This document shows, piece by piece, positions 38,827-49,778 of a DNA stretch of 64,000 nt (positions within the stretch are counted from its first letter, which is position 1; every line of letters starts with the position of its first letter). The translations under genes and the position numbers were made by a program. Below the pieces are notes generated by a model. The model ran no database searches. It was given only the letters and a program-made list of their open reading frames with translations, and was not told where the DNA came from. The stretch covers positions 1 to 64,000 of the forward strand of contig AJXE01000007.1 in the NCBI GenBank assembly GCA_000263395.1. The letters run 5' to 3'. This DNA comes from Stutzerimonas stutzeri TS44. GTDB taxonomy: Bacteria; Pseudomonadota; Gammaproteobacteria; Pseudomonadales; Pseudomonadaceae.

Positions 38827-40448
38827 GCCTGATTCCCTTCACCCGCTGGCCCGCCGCGTTCGCCGAGCGCTACCGCCAGGCCGGTTACTGGCTGGGCGAG
38901 CCGCTCAGCCACCTGCTTGCGGTTCAGGTCGAAACGCAGCCGGAGGCCATCGCCGTGGTCTGCGGCGAGCGCGAGCTGAGCTATGCCGAACTCGATGAGT
39001 TGTCCACCAACCTGGCGCGGCGACTGGCCAATCACGGCCTCGGTCAGGGCGACCGGGCGCTGGTGCAGCTGGGCAATCAGGCCGAGCTGTACATCGTCTT
39101 CTTCGCCCTGCTCAAGGCCGGCATCGCACCGGTCAACGCGCTGTTCAGCCACAGCCGGCTGGAACTGCGCGCCTATGCCGAGCAGATCCGTCCGCGCCTG
39201 CTGATCGCCAGCCGTTTGCATCCGCTGTTCCAGAACGACGACCTGTTTCTCGCCGAACTGCAACAGCTGGCCGGCATCGACACCGCCTTGCTGCATGCCG
39301 ACGGTCTGGCGCAGCGCAGCCTGGCGGCCTGGCTGCAACCGGTGGCCGCCGCGCGCGAGTTTGCGCCGACGCCGGCGCACGAGGTGGCGTTCTTCCAGCT
39401 CTCCGGCGGCAGCACCGGCACGCCGAAGCTGATCCCCCGTACCCACGACGACTACTACTACAGCGTGCGGCGCAGCGTGGAGCTGTGCGGTTTCGACCGC
39501 GATACCCGTTACCTCTGCGCACTGCCGGCGGCGCACAACTTCCCGCTCAGCTCGCCCGGCGCGCTGGGCGTGTTCGTCGCCGGTGGCCGCGTGGTGCTGG
39601 CGGCCGATCCCGGCCCGGCCAGCTGTTTTGCGCTGATCGCCGCGCAGCGGGTCAACGTCGCCGCGCTGGTACCGCCGGCGCTGTCGCTGTGGCTGCAGGC
39701 GGCGCCCGGGCATGAGGCCGCGCTGGCCTCGCTGCGGCTGCTGCAGGTCGGCGGCGCGCGGCTGCCAGAAGCGCTGGCGCGGCGCATCCCGGCGGTGCTC
39801 GGCTGTCGTCTGCAGCAGGTCTTCGGCATGGCCGAGGGACTGGTCAACTACACCCGCCTGGACGATGACGACGAGCACGTCTACCTGACCCAGGGCCGGC
39901 CGATGAGCGCGGACGACGAGGTCAAGGTGGTCGACCGCGACGGTTGTCCGGTGGCACCGGGGCAGACCGGCGCACTGCTGACCCGCGGGCCCTACACCAT
40001 CCGTGGCTATTTCCAGAGCCCGGAACACAACGCCCAGGCTTTCGATGCCGAGGGCTTCTACCGCTCCGGCGATCTGGTGCAGCTGCGCGCGGACGGCTAC
40101 CTGGTGGTGGTCGGGCGAATCAAGGACCAGATCAACCGCGGCGGCGAAAAGATCGCCGCCGAGGAAGTCGAGAACTTGCTGATGGCGCATCCGGCCGTCA
40201 CCCACGCCGCGCTGGTTTCCATGCCGGACCCGAGCATGGGCGAGAAGAGCTGCGCGTTCATCGTCAGCCGCGACCCGACGCTCAAGGGCGTCGCCCTGCG
40301 CAAGTACCTGCGTGGCCTCGGGCTGGCCGACTACAAGCTGCCGGACCGCATCGAGCAGGTCGCGGCGCTGCCCATGACGGCGGTGGGCAAGGTCGACAAG
40401 AGTCGCCTGCGCCGCCGTCTCGCCGAACAACTGACCGTCACCGAATAA
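38823..40448 (+). CDS. entE: 2,3-dihydroxybenzoate-AMP ligase
   Basis: A 541-residue stand-alone adenylation enzyme that activates 2,3-DHB and loads it onto the carrier domain of EntB. It has the phosphate loop '[14 protein letters not shown]', the aryl-acid pocket '[14 protein letters not shown]' (the Asn after His is the residue used for DHB in DhbE) and '[20 protein letters not shown]'. The GTG start gives a 4-bp overlap with entC. Length is normal for EntE/DhbE. Confidence 0.95.
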   Translation: MSLIPFTRWPAAFAERYRQAGYWLGEPLSHLLAVQVETQPEAIAVVCGERELSYAELDELSTNLARRLANHGLGQGDRALVQLGNQAELYIVFFALLKAGIAPVNALFSHSRLELRAYAEQIRPRLLIASRLHPLFQNDDLFLAELQQLAGIDTALLHADGLAQRSLAAWLQPVAAAREFAPTPAHEVAFFQLSGGSTGTPKLIPRTHDDYYYSVRRSVELCGFDRDTRYLCALPAAHNFPLSSPGALGVFVAGGRVVLAADPGPASCFALIAAQRVNVAALVPPALSLWLQAAPGHEAALASLRLLQVGGARLPEALARRIPAVLGCRLQQVFGMAEGLVNYTRLDDDDEHVYLTQGRPMSADDEVKVVDRDGCPVAPGQTGALLTRGPYTIRGYFQSPEHNAQAFDAEGFYRSGDLVQLRADGYLVVVGRIKDQINRGGEKIAAEEVENLLMAHPAVTHAALVSMPDPSMGEKSCAFIVSRDPTLKGVALRKYLRGLGLADYKLPDRIEQVAALPMTAVGKVDKSRLRRRLAEQLTVTE

Positions 40449-40459
40449 GGACTTCGCAC

Positions 40460-41332
40460 ATGGCTATTCCCTCACTCACGCCCTACCGACTGCCCAGCGA
40501 ATGGGCGGTGAACAAGGTCCAGTGGCCGGTCGAGCCGGCGCGAGCGGTGCTGCTGATCCATGACATGCAGGACTACTTCTGCGATTTCTGGGGCGAGGGC
40601 AGCGCCTTCGTTGTCGCGCTGGTCGAGCGCCTGGCCGCCGTGCGCGCGCGTTGCAAGGCGCTTGGCATCCCGGTGGTCTACACCGCACAACCGGGCCAGC
40701 AGGCCGACGCCGAGCGGGCGCTGCTCAACGATATGTGGGGGCCGGGCATCACCCAGTATCCGGCGCGCCAGGGCATCGTCGCCGGCCTGGCGCCGGCGGC
40801 GGACGACACGGTGCTGGTCAAATGGCGTTACAGCGCCTTCCAGCGCTCGCCGCTGGAACACCTGCTGCGCGAGCTGGGCCGCGATCAGCTGATCATCGGC
40901 GGCATCTACGGCCACATCGGCTGCCTGATGACCGCCTGCGACGCCTTCATGCGCGACATCCAGCCGTTCCTGCTGGCCGACGGCATCGCCGACTTCAGCC
41001 AGGTCGACCACCAGATGGCGCTGAACTACGTCGCCACGCGCTGCGGTCGAGTCATCGAATGCCGCGAAGTGCTCGGGCTGGGGCATGCAGCAGGTCTGAG
41101 GCTGACCCGCGAGGCGCTGCAGGCGCGCCTGCTGGCCATGCTCGATGAGGTGGACGAGCCGTTCGACGCGGACGAGAACCTGCTCGACTACGGCCTGGAT
41201 TCGATCCAGGTCATGTCGCTGCTCAGCGAGTGGCGCGAGCAGGGGCTGGAACTGAGCTTCACCGATCTGGCGAAGACGCCGACGCTCAACGGCTGGTGGG
41301 CGCAGATCCAGCAGCGTGGGGGTGCCGCATGA
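40460..41332 (+). CDS. entB: Isochorismatase with aryl carrier domain
   Basis: A 290-residue two-domain protein. The N-terminal isochorismatase (about 1-205) has '[16 protein letters not shown]', '[10 protein letters not shown]' and '[20 protein letters not shown]', and converts isochorismate to 2,3-dihydro-DHB. The C-terminal aryl carrier (about 210-290) has the phosphopantetheine site '[13 protein letters not shown]' with Ser248. It carries the DHB starter unit for the first NRPS, whose start overlaps its stop as ATGA. Confidence 0.96.
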   Translation: MAIPSLTPYRLPSEWAVNKVQWPVEPARAVLLIHDMQDYFCDFWGEGSAFVVALVERLAAVRARCKALGIPVVYTAQPGQQADAERALLNDMWGPGITQYPARQGIVAGLAPAADDTVLVKWRYSAFQRSPLEHLLRELGRDQLIIGGIYGHIGCLMTACDAFMRDIQPFLLADGIADFSQVDHQMALNYVATRCGRVIECREVLGLGHAAGLRLTREALQARLLAMLDEVDEPFDADENLLDYGLDSIQVMSLLSEWREQGLELSFTDLAKTPTLNGWWAQIQQRGGAA

Positions 41333-44300
41333 GGCCGCTGGGCAATGCGCAGCAGGGCCTGTGGTACGGCTACCTGCTCAACGAAGACCGCGCCATGTTC
41401 AACACCGTCGAATGCATCGCCTTTGCCGGCACGGTGCAGGCGCCACTGCTGATCGCTGCCGTGCAGCAGGCGGTGGGCGAGTGCGAGGCGCTCTGCGGGC
41501 GCTATGTGACCGACGGCGAAACGGTGTGCTTCGACCCCTGCGAGCTGCCGCTGACGGTGGCGCAGCTGGACGTGCCGGCGTTTGCCGATGCCGAAAGCTG
41601 GGTACGCGACTGGGCGCAGGCCGATATCCGTCAGCCGTTCGACCTTGAGCGCGAACTGGCCTGCCGCTTCGTCCTGCTGCGGGCGGCGGGGCAGGATTTT
41701 CTCTACAGCTGCGTGCACCACATCGCCCTCGACGGCTACGGCAGCAACCTGCTGTACCAGCGCGTCGCCGAGCTTTACGGCACCGCCGTGCGCGGCGAGC
41801 CGGCACCGGCCTGCGGCTTCGGCCGTTACGCCGATGTGCTCGCCGAGGACGCCGAGCGCGACGCGCAGAACACGACCGCCGCCGCGCGCGGCTACTGGCT
41901 GGAAGCCTTCTCGCGGCTGCCGGCGCCGGTCAGCTTCAGCGAGCGCAGTGCGCCGATCTCGGCGACCTTCGTGCGGCACGGCGCGCGCTTTCCGGCACCG
42001 CTGTGGCAGCTGCTGAGCGCCACCGCCGAGGCCCACGGTATCGGCTGGGCCGATCTGCTGCTGGCCGCGCTCAGCGCGCAGCTGCGCCAGGTCAGCGGCA
42101 GCGATGCCCAGGTGTTCGGGCTGATGGTGATGAATCGCATCGGCTCGGCGGCGTTCAACGTGCCGTGCATGCAGATGAACATCGCGCCGCTGTGCCTGCA
42201 GGCCGATGGCGAGGCCAGCCTGATCGCCAGTGCGAAGGCGATCGGCAAGCTGCGCCGCGCCAGCCGCAGGCACCAGCATTACCGCTACGAAGCGCTGCGC
42301 CGCGACCTCGGCCGTGTCGGTGGCGAGCAGCGGCTGTTTGGCCCGCTGATCAACATCATGCCGTTCGACCGCCCGCTGGCCTACGGCGAGCTGGCGGCAC
42401 GCACGCTCAACCTCAGCGCCGGGCCGGTGGAGGACCTGACCCTGGAAGTGCAGGTCGGTGCAGATGGCGTTCCGCAGCTGGACTACGACGCCAACCCGGC
42501 CTGCTACAGCGCCGCGCACCTGCAGGCGCTACAGGAAGAACTGTTCGAGCTGCTCGGCCGCTGGCTGACGGAACCCGAGACCCCGCGCGACAGGGTGCTC
42601 GATGCCTGGATGGCCGACTACCGATTTCGCGAGCGCCTGAACGCGCCGGCCGCAGAGCAGGCGCAGCTGGGCGAGGTGACCAGCGTGCTGGCGGCGATCC
42701 GCGCTCACGCCGAGCGCCAGCCGGAGCGCATTGCCCTGTGCCAGGGCGAGCGCAGGCTGAACTACGCCGCGCTGCTCGCACGCGCCGAGGAGATCGCCGC
42801 GGCACTGGCAGAGCAGGGCGTGCAGCCCGGCGCGCGGGTCGGGGTGATGCTCGCGCGTTCGCCCGAGGCGATCCTCGCCCAGCTCGGCGTGCTGCTGGCG
42901 GGCGCCGTGTACGTGCCGCTGGACGCCGAACAGCCGGCCGAACGGCAGACACTGATCTGCGCCAGCGCAGAGCTGGCGCTGGTGATCACCGAAGCGGCCT
43001 ACCGGCATCGTCTGGCCGACAGCTACGCCGGACCGATCCTGCTGGTCGGCCAGCTCGCCAGCCGTGAGCGCCGCCATGCGCCGCGCGGCGGCGAGGCGGC
43101 CGCCTACCTGATGTTCACCTCCGGCTCCACCGGCACGCCGAAGGGCGTGGAGATCAGCCATCGCGCGCTGGATCACTTCAGCGCGGCGGCGCGCCTGCGG
43201 TATGGCGTGACGGCGGACGACCGCATGCTGCAGTTCGCACCGTTCAACTTCGATGCGAGCATCGAGGAAGTCTTCGTCAGCCTGAGTGCCGGCGCGACCC
43301 TGGTGCTGCGCACCGATGCGCTGCTGCAGTCGATCGGCACCTTCGTCGATGGCATCGAGGCACAGGCGATCAGCATCGTCGACCTGCCGACGGCGTTCTG
43401 GAACGAATGGGTGGTGGCGCTGCGCAGCGGCCAGGCGCGGATTCCGGCGCGGCTGCACACGGTGATCATCGGTGGCGAGGCGGTATTTCCCGAACAGCTG
43501 GCAGCCTGGCAACGGGTGGCCGGGCCGCAACTGCGGCTGATCAACACCTACGGACCGACCGAGGCCACGGTGGTCGCCAGCAGCTGCGATCTGCAGGGCG
43601 CCGACGCGGGAGCCGAACGCCTGCCGATCGGGCTGCCGCTGGCGACGGTGCAGGCGCTGGTGCTCGAACGCGGCGACCGTCCAGCCGTCGAGGGTGAGCT
43701 GGTGTTGTGCGGTGCGCAGCTGGCCAGCGGCTATATCAACAGCGCGTCCGCGGCCTTCGCCCGTCTGCGCATCGGTGCGCACGAGCAGACCGTCTACCGC
43801 ACCGGCGACCGCGTGCGCCGCGTCGACGGTCAGCTGGTCTATCTCGGCCGGCTGGACAACGAATTCAAGATCAGCGGCTACCGCATCCAGCCCGGCGAGG
43901 TGGAGGCGCGCCTGCTGGCGCTGGACGGCGTCGACGAGGCCTGCGTGCTCGGCCTCGAGCTGGACGGCGGCCTGCGCCGGCTGGTGGCCTTTGTCGCTGG
44001 CCCGCGTGACGACCTGCGGGCGCTTCGCCGCGCGCTGAGTCATGTGCTGCCGGCGGCGATGGTGCCCACCGACTACCGCCACTACCGCGCGCTGCCGCGC
44101 ACCGGCAGCAACAAGCTCGACCGCAAGCGCCTGCAGGCCGAGTACCTGCAGGGTGCGACGACGCAGGCGCTGGACGATGCGACCCAGCAGCGGGTCAGCG
44201 CCATCTGGCAGCAGATCCTCGGCGTCGGCGGCATTCAGGCGCGGGACAACTTCTTCGAACTCGGTGGCCAGTCGTTGCAGACCATCCAGATCGTCAACCG

Positions 44301-44430
44301 CCTGGCCGCCGAGTTCGGCACCGCGGTGAAGGTTTCGGATGTGTTCGACAACCCCTGTCTGGCGGATTTCTGCCGCTTCCTCGACAGCCGGCTGCGGCAG
44401 GGGCAAGCGCAGGTGGAACTGGTCTGGTGA
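41329..44430 (+). CDS. Non-ribosomal peptide synthetase, C-A-T (predicted Lys)
   Basis: A 1033-residue, one-module NRPS. The condensation domain (about 1-430) has an intact active site HHIALDG at 130-136 and should join DHB from EntB to the first amino acid. The adenylation domain (about 455-960) has '[19 protein letters not shown]' and '[13 protein letters not shown]'. My by-eye specificity residues are D-A-E-D-I-G-T-V-V-K, in which Glu at the third position is typical of domains for basic amino acids and the whole resembles lysine codes. The carrier domain has LGGQSL with Ser982. There is no thioesterase at the end. Confidence 0.93.
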   Translation: MRPLGNAQQGLWYGYLLNEDRAMFNTVECIAFAGTVQAPLLIAAVQQAVGECEALCGRYVTDGETVCFDPCELPLTVAQLDVPAFADAESWVRDWAQADIRQPFDLERELACRFVLLRAAGQDFLYSCVHHIALDGYGSNLLYQRVAELYGTAVRGEPAPACGFGRYADVLAEDAERDAQNTTAAARGYWLEAFSRLPAPVSFSERSAPISATFVRHGARFPAPLWQLLSATAEAHGIGWADLLLAALSAQLRQVSGSDAQVFGLMVMNRIGSAAFNVPCMQMNIAPLCLQADGEASLIASAKAIGKLRRASRRHQHYRYEALRRDLGRVGGEQRLFGPLINIMPFDRPLAYGELAARTLNLSAGPVEDLTLEVQVGADGVPQLDYDANPACYSAAHLQALQEELFELLGRWLTEPETPRDRVLDAWMADYRFRERLNAPAAEQAQLGEVTSVLAAIRAHAERQPERIALCQGERRLNYAALLARAEEIAAALAEQGVQPGARVGVMLARSPEAILAQLGVLLAGAVYVPLDAEQPAERQTLICASAELALVITEAAYRHRLADSYAGPILLVGQLASRERRHAPRGGEAAAYLMFTSGSTGTPKGVEISHRALDHFSAAARLRYGVTADDRMLQFAPFNFDASIEEVFVSLSAGATLVLRTDALLQSIGTFVDGIEAQAISIVDLPTAFWNEWVVALRSGQARIPARLHTVIIGGEAVFPEQLAAWQRVAGPQLRLINTYGPTEATVVASSCDLQGADAGAERLPIGLPLATVQALVLERGDRPAVEGELVLCGAQLASGYINSASAAFARLRIGAHEQTVYRTGDRVRRVDGQLVYLGRLDNEFKISGYRIQPGEVEARLLALDGVDEACVLGLELDGGLRRLVAFVAGPRDDLRALRRALSHVLPAAMVPTDYRHYRALPRTGSNKLDRKRLQAEYLQGATTQALDDATQQRVSAIWQQILGVGGIQARDNFFELGGQSLQTIQIVNRLAAEFGTAVKVSDVFDNPCLADFCRFLDSRLRQGQAQVELVW

Positions 44431-44440
44431 GGACATGCAG

Positions 44441-45199
44441 ATGACACAGCAGATGGATTTTCGCGGGCGGCGCATCTGGGTCACCGGTGCCGGCCAGGGC
44501 ATCGGCCGCGCGGTGGCCGAGGGCTTTGCCCGGCTTGGCGGTGAGGTGCTGGGGCTGGACCGTGCGTTTCCGGAGCGCGACTACGGTTATCGCACCCATG
44601 TGCTCGATGTGGGTGATGCCGCCGCCGTGCGTCAGGCCTGCGCCGAGCTGCTGGTGCCGGGGCAGGGCATCGACGTGTTCGCCAGCGTCGCCGGCATCCT
44701 GCGCCTCGGCGCGATCGAAGAGCTGAGCCTGGCCGACTGGGACGACTCGCTGCGGGTCAACGTCTCCGGGCCGTTCTACCTGCTGCGCGAGCTGCTGCCG
44801 CGCTTCCGCGCGCAAGGCCGTGGCGCGGTGGTGGCGGTGAGCAGCAATGCGACGCGGGTGCCGCGCATGCAGATGGCGGCCTACGCGGCATCCAAGGCAG
44901 CGCTGAGCAGCCTGATCCGCACCGCCGGGCTGGAGCTGGCGAGCTGCGGCGTGCGCTGCAACCTGGTGTCGCCGGGTTCCACCGATACCGCCATGCAGCG
45001 CGGCATGTGGACCGACGACAGCGGCCGCGCGCGGACCATCGCCGGCCTGCCCGAGCAGTTCAAGCTCGGCATCCCGCTGCAGAAGATTGCCACGCCCGAG
45101 GAGGTGGCCAATACGGTGCTGTTCCTCGCCTCGGACCTGGCCAGCCACATCACCCTGCAGGACATCGTCGTCGACGGCGGTGCCACCCTGGCAGCCTGA
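44441..45199 (+). CDS. entA: 2,3-dihydro-2,3-dihydroxybenzoate dehydrogenase
   Basis: A 252-residue short-chain dehydrogenase that oxidises 2,3-dihydro-DHB to 2,3-DHB with NAD+. It has the nucleotide motif 'VTGAGQGIGRAVAEGFA', the catalytic 'SSNATRVPRMQMAAYAASKAA' (Ser, Tyr, Lys) and 'CNLVSPGSTDTAMQ'. I chose the second ATG (44441) because the GAGG at 44429-44432 is 8 bases from it; 44435 would be too close. It sits between the two NRPS genes, which is unusual but keeps it in the operon. Confidence 0.94.
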   Translation: MTQQMDFRGRRIWVTGAGQGIGRAVAEGFARLGGEVLGLDRAFPERDYGYRTHVLDVGDAAAVRQACAELLVPGQGIDVFASVAGILRLGAIEELSLADWDDSLRVNVSGPFYLLRELLPRFRAQGRGAVVAVSSNATRVPRMQMAAYAASKAALSSLIRTAGLELASCGVRCNLVSPGSTDTAMQRGMWTDDSGRARTIAGLPEQFKLGIPLQKIATPEEVANTVLFLASDLASHITLQDIVVDGGATLAA

Positions 45200-45209
45200 G
45201 AGGTAGCAG

Positions 45210-48200
45210 ATGCACGACAACATCATCGGCCTGCTCCGGCAGCTCGCCGGGCAAGGCGTACACCTGGCGCTGAATGCCCAGGGTCAGCTGGTTTCGCAGT
45301 CGAGCCAGGCGGCACTGACGCCCGAGCTGGGTCAGCTGATTCGCGCCAATCGCGACGCCATCGTCCGCTGCCTGCGCGCGCGGCAGGCGTTCGAGGCGCC
45401 CATCGAGCCGCATCACGCCGAGGTCGGCCCGCTGTCCTCGTCGCAGAGCGGGCTGTGGTTCATCGAGCAGTACCAGGCGCATTCGCACCTGTACAACATG
45501 CCGGTGTTCTTCCGCCTCAGCGGCGAGCTGGACGTGGCGGCGCTGGAGTTCGCCTTCGACGCCCTGGTGCGGCGCCACGCCAGCCTGCGCACGCGCTTTC
45601 TGCGCAACGCCGAGGGCAAGGGCGAGCAGCAGATCTTCGCCCATCGCGGCTTCGCCCTGATCCATGAAGACTTCACCGGACTGGAGGAATCGGCCCTCGA
45701 GGCGCGAGTGGCCGCACGGGTGCGCGAGGAAATCGAGCGGCCGTTCGACCTCGCCAGCGGCGAGCTGACCCGCGTGCACCTGCTGCGTCTGGGCGCGCGT
45801 GAGCATGTGCTGCTGATCAACCAGCATCACATCATTTCCGATGGCTGGTCGGTGAAGAACATGTTCGCCGGCCTCAAGACCGCCTTCCTCGCCTACCAGA
45901 ATCGCCAGCCGCTGGACTGGGGCGAGCCGCCGCTGACCTTCATCGACTACGCGCACTGGTTCAACTCGCCGCTGTTTCGCGATTACCACGCCGAGTACAG
46001 GCCGTTCTGGGTCGAGCGCCTGGCCGGCATTCCCGAGGTGCACAGCCTGCCGCTGGACCGGCCGCGCCCGGCGCAGCAGACCAGCGGCGGCGCGCTGGTG
46101 TTCTCGACCATCGACAACGGCCTGTGGGCGCGCTTCAAGCAGCTCTGCCAGCGCCACAGCGCTTCGCCGTTCATCGGCCTGCACGCGTTGTTCGCCCTGC
46201 TGCTGGCGCGTCACAGCGGTGAGCGTGACATCGTCGTCGGCACCCCGCTGGCCTATCGCGAACGCCCGGACATCGAGACGCTGGTGGGCTTCTTCGTCAA
46301 CACCCTGGTGCTGCGCACGCAGCTGCCCGAGCAGCAGTCGTTCAGCGACTACCTGCGCCAGTGCCGGCAGGACGATCTGCAGGCCTTCGACCATCAGCTG
46401 TACCGCTTCGAGGCGCTCGGCGAGGCGCTGGGCATGGACCGGCATACGGCGATCAACCCGATCTTTCAGATCATGCTGGTGTACCAGGCGCGGGTCGATT
46501 TCAACGACCTGATCCCCGGTTGCGCGGCGGTGGAGGAAACCTCGCCGGCGCTGCCGGCCAAGACCGATATCTCGGTGAAGGCCACCGAGTTGATGGATGC
46601 GGTGCGCATCGACTGGCTGTACGCCACCGCGCTGTTCGAGCGCGGCACCGTCGAAGGCTACGCCAGCCGCTTGCTGCGGCTGCTGCAGGCGGTGGTCGCC
46701 GACCCCGCGCAGGACATCTGGCAATTGCCGCTGCTCGACGACGAACTGCTGCGCACCACCGGCGAGCGGCTGGCGGCGCTGCCGGCGGGCTACCCGCACG
46801 GGCTGACGCCGCTGTCGCTGTTCGAGCAGTGGGCGCGCCGCCAGCCGCAGGCCGTGGCGCTGCATGAAGGCGCAGGCCACATCAGCTACGCCGAGCTGGA
46901 TGCGCGGGCCAATCGCCTGGCGCACTGGCTGCAGGCCGAGGGCTGCCGGCCGGGTGCGCTGGTCGGGGTGCTGGCGCGGCGTGAGAACGCCTTCGCCGTC
47001 GCCGCGCTCGCGGTGTGGAAGGCCGGCTGCGCCTACGTGCCGCTGGACCCGGATTACCCGGCCGAGCGCATCGCCCATATCGTCAGCGACGCCGGGCTCG
47101 ACCTGCTACTCGGTGCCGGCGCCGCGCCGTTCGCGCTGGGCGAGCTGCGCTGGGTCGATCTGAACGACCCGGAGCTGTGCGCGCAGCTGGATGCCCAGTC
47201 GCCTGCGGCGCCGCCACGCCGCGACGAGCCGCAGCAGCTGGCGCAGGTGATCTACACCTCGGGTTCCACAGGGTTGCCCAAGGGCGTGATGGTCGAGCAC
47301 GGCGCGCTGGCCAACCTGCTGCTGGATCATGGCCGCCGTCTGGCCATCGGCCCGGGCGACCGCATGCTCGACTGCATGTCGCTGTCCTTCGACGCCGGCA
47401 ACATGTGCGCGCTGCTGCCGCTGACCCATGGCGCCTGCCTGCTCTGGGCCGACCCCGGCGAGGGCCTGCTGGACGAGATCGAGCGCACGCGCACCACCCA
47501 CATGATCTTCGCCACCGCGCTGCTGGCGACCCTGCCGGCGCGGCCGCTGCCGGCGATGAAGGCGGTCGGCTTCGGCGGCGAGGCCTGCCCGCCGGCGCTG
47601 GCCGAGCGCTGGGGCCGGCAGTTCCGCCTGATCGACATGTACGGCCCGACCGAGGCCACCGTCACCGCGCTGACCAAGCGCATCGAACCCGGCACGACGC
47701 CGAGCATCGGCCGGCCCATCGACGGCATGCAGGCGCTGGTGCTCGACGCGCATGGCCGGCTCTGTCCGGTTGGCGTACCGGGTGAACTGTGCCTGGCTGG
47801 ACTGGGTCTGGCGCGCGGCTACCTGAACCAGCCGGAGCGCACCGCCGCGGTGTTCCGCGAGCATGAGATCGCCGGCGTGACGGTGCGGCTGTACCACACC
47901 GGCGACCGCGCGCGCCTGCTGGCCAACGGCGACTACCAGTACCTCGGTCGCATCGACGAGCAGATCAAGCTGCGCGGCTATCGCATCGAACCCGGCGAGA
48001 TCGAGGCGCAGCTGGGCATCAGCTGCCCGGCGCTGCAACAGATCAAGGTCAGCGTCGCCCGCCAGAGCCAGCGCCAGGCGCTGGTGGCCTACGCCTCGGT
48101 CAAAGCGGGTGAAGCCATGCCGGACGCCGACGCCATCCTCCAGGACGTGGCGCGGCGCCTGCCGGAATACATGCTGCCGGTGCGGCTGATCCTGCTCGAA

Positions 48201-49778
48201 CGCATGCCGCTGACCGCCAACGGCAAGCTCGACCTGCGACGTCTGCCGCCGGTGGAACTGGCCGACAGCGCAGTGCTGGTGGCGCCGGCGGACGAGCTGG
48301 AAGCGGCGGTGCTGGCGATCTGGCAGGGCGTGCTCGAGCAGCCGCTGGGGGTCGAGAGCGACTTCTTCGCCCTCGGCGGCGATTCGATCCTGAGCATCCA
48401 GCTGACCACCCGCCTGCGTGATGCCGGCCATGCCTGCACGGTCAAGGAAGTGTTCGAGGCGCGCACCGTGCGCCGCCTGTGCCGCGTGCTCGGCCAGCCG
48501 CGCGAACGGGTGGCGATCCGCGCCGAGCAGGGCGTGCTGGAGGGCGAGGCATTCGCCCTGCAACCGATCCAGCAGTGGTTCTTCGAACAGCCGTTCGCCA
48601 GCCCGCAACACTGGAATCAGGGCGTGGTGCTGCGCCTGCCGGCCAACATCGCGGTGGCGCAGTTGATGGACTTCATGCGCCAGCTGCTGCGCCATCACGA
48701 TGCGCTGCGCCTGGCGGTGGATGCGCGCGGCCAGCGCTATCTGGCGCATCTGCCGTTGAGCGAACCGGCGCGGCTGGATGCGGCAACGCTGGGCGAGGAT
48801 GGCCTGCAGCAGGCGCTGACCGAGCTGCAGGCGCATATGCAGCCGGCGCAGGGGCGCCACCTGGCCTGGGCGCTGCTCGACCGGCTGGCCGGCGACACGC
48901 GCGGGCTGTTCATCGCCGTGCATCACCTGGCGATCGACGCGGTGTCCTGGCGCATCCTGGTCGAGGATCTGCGCCGGCTCGCGCGCGGCGAGGCGCTGCC
49001 GGCCAAGACCAGCAGCTATCGCCAGTGGGGCGAGGGACTGGCCGCCTATGCCCGGCGCGCCGAGGCACAGCTGCCGTACTGGCTGGCGGAGCTGGCCGGC
49101 ATGCCGCAGACGCTACCCGCCGGCTGGGCCGGCACGGATGCAGCGCGCGAGCAGAAGCTGGAACTGAGCGAAGCGCTGACGCGGCGGTTGCAGCAGGCCA
49201 GCCGGCACTTCGCGGTGGACATGCGCGAGCTGCTGCTGGCTGCCCTGACCCGCGCGCTGCACGGGCTCGGGCTGGGCGAGCGGCAGTGGATCATGCTCGA
49301 AGGCCACGGCCGCGAGGCCATCGACCCGGCGCTGGATGTCAGCCGCACGGTCGGCTGGTTCACCAGCATGTTCCCGCTGGCGCTGCGCGATCAGGCGGAC
49401 TGGCCGCAGCTGCTGCGCCATGCGGCCGAACAGCTGCGGCGCGTGCCGGACAAGGGCGTCGGCTACCTGCCGCTGCGCGCCAAGCCTGAGTTTCGGCCGC
49501 AGCTGCCGTTGCCGGCGGTGGCGCTCAACTACCTCGGCGTCTACCAGAGCGGCACGGACGCCTGGCAGGCACTGCCCATCGCCCCGGGCCGGCCGAGCGC
49601 GGCGGACAACCCCTCGGCGGAGCTGATCAGCCTGCACGGCGGCGTGTTCGACGGACGCCTGACCCTGCGGCAGATCGGCAATCTGCGCGCCGAGCTGAAC
49701 GAGCAGCTGCTGGCTCTGCTGCAGGACAACCTGCTGGAGCTGGCCGAGCAAACGGAGGACAGCCATGCGTGCGCTTGA
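45210..49778 (+). CDS. Non-ribosomal peptide synthetase, TubC-dock-C-A-T-E
   Basis: A 1522-residue NRPS. The first about 60 residues look like a TubC-type docking domain ('LLRQLAGQGVHLALNAQGQL'). Next are a condensation domain (HHIISDG at 206-212), an adenylation domain (about 520-1020; 'VIYTSGSTGLPKGVMVEHG') and a carrier LGGDSI (Ser1059; GGDS is the form usual before epimerases). A full epimerisation domain follows, with 'HHLAIDAVSW' at about 1238, 'EGHGRE', 'SRTVGWFTSMFP' and 'ALNYLG'. The specificity residues read D-A-M-I-G-G-M-V-T-K by eye and match no code I know. It should install a D-amino acid. No thioesterase is present. Confidence 0.92.
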   Translation: MHDNIIGLLRQLAGQGVHLALNAQGQLVSQSSQAALTPELGQLIRANRDAIVRCLRARQAFEAPIEPHHAEVGPLSSSQSGLWFIEQYQAHSHLYNMPVFFRLSGELDVAALEFAFDALVRRHASLRTRFLRNAEGKGEQQIFAHRGFALIHEDFTGLEESALEARVAARVREEIERPFDLASGELTRVHLLRLGAREHVLLINQHHIISDGWSVKNMFAGLKTAFLAYQNRQPLDWGEPPLTFIDYAHWFNSPLFRDYHAEYRPFWVERLAGIPEVHSLPLDRPRPAQQTSGGALVFSTIDNGLWARFKQLCQRHSASPFIGLHALFALLLARHSGERDIVVGTPLAYRERPDIETLVGFFVNTLVLRTQLPEQQSFSDYLRQCRQDDLQAFDHQLYRFEALGEALGMDRHTAINPIFQIMLVYQARVDFNDLIPGCAAVEETSPALPAKTDISVKATELMDAVRIDWLYATALFERGTVEGYASRLLRLLQAVVADPAQDIWQLPLLDDELLRTTGERLAALPAGYPHGLTPLSLFEQWARRQPQAVALHEGAGHISYAELDARANRLAHWLQAEGCRPGALVGVLARRENAFAVAALAVWKAGCAYVPLDPDYPAERIAHIVSDAGLDLLLGAGAAPFALGELRWVDLNDPELCAQLDAQSPAAPPRRDEPQQLAQVIYTSGSTGLPKGVMVEHGALANLLLDHGRRLAIGPGDRMLDCMSLSFDAGNMCALLPLTHGACLLWADPGEGLLDEIERTRTTHMIFATALLATLPARPLPAMKAVGFGGEACPPALAERWGRQFRLIDMYGPTEATVTALTKRIEPGTTPSIGRPIDGMQALVLDAHGRLCPVGVPGELCLAGLGLARGYLNQPERTAAVFREHEIAGVTVRLYHTGDRARLLANGDYQYLGRIDEQIKLRGYRIEPGEIEAQLGISCPALQQIKVSVARQSQRQALVAYASVKAGEAMPDADAILQDVARRLPEYMLPVRLILLERMPLTANGKLDLRRLPPVELADSAVLVAPADELEAAVLAIWQGVLEQPLGVESDFFALGGDSILSIQLTTRLRDAGHACTVKEVFEARTVRRLCRVLGQPRERVAIRAEQGVLEGEAFALQPIQQWFFEQPFASPQHWNQGVVLRLPANIAVAQLMDFMRQLLRHHDALRLAVDARGQRYLAHLPLSEPARLDAATLGEDGLQQALTELQAHMQPAQGRHLAWALLDRLAGDTRGLFIAVHHLAIDAVSWRILVEDLRRLARGEALPAKTSSYRQWGEGLAAYARRAEAQLPYWLAELAGMPQTLPAGWAGTDAAREQKLELSEALTRRLQQASRHFAVDMRELLLAALTRALHGLGLGERQWIMLEGHGREAIDPALDVSRTVGWFTSMFPLALRDQADWPQLLRHAAEQLRRVPDKGVGYLPLRAKPEFRPQLPLPAVALNYLGVYQSGTDAWQALPIAPGRPSAADNPSAELISLHGGVFDGRLTLRQIGNLRAELNEQLLALLQDNLLELAEQTEDSHACA

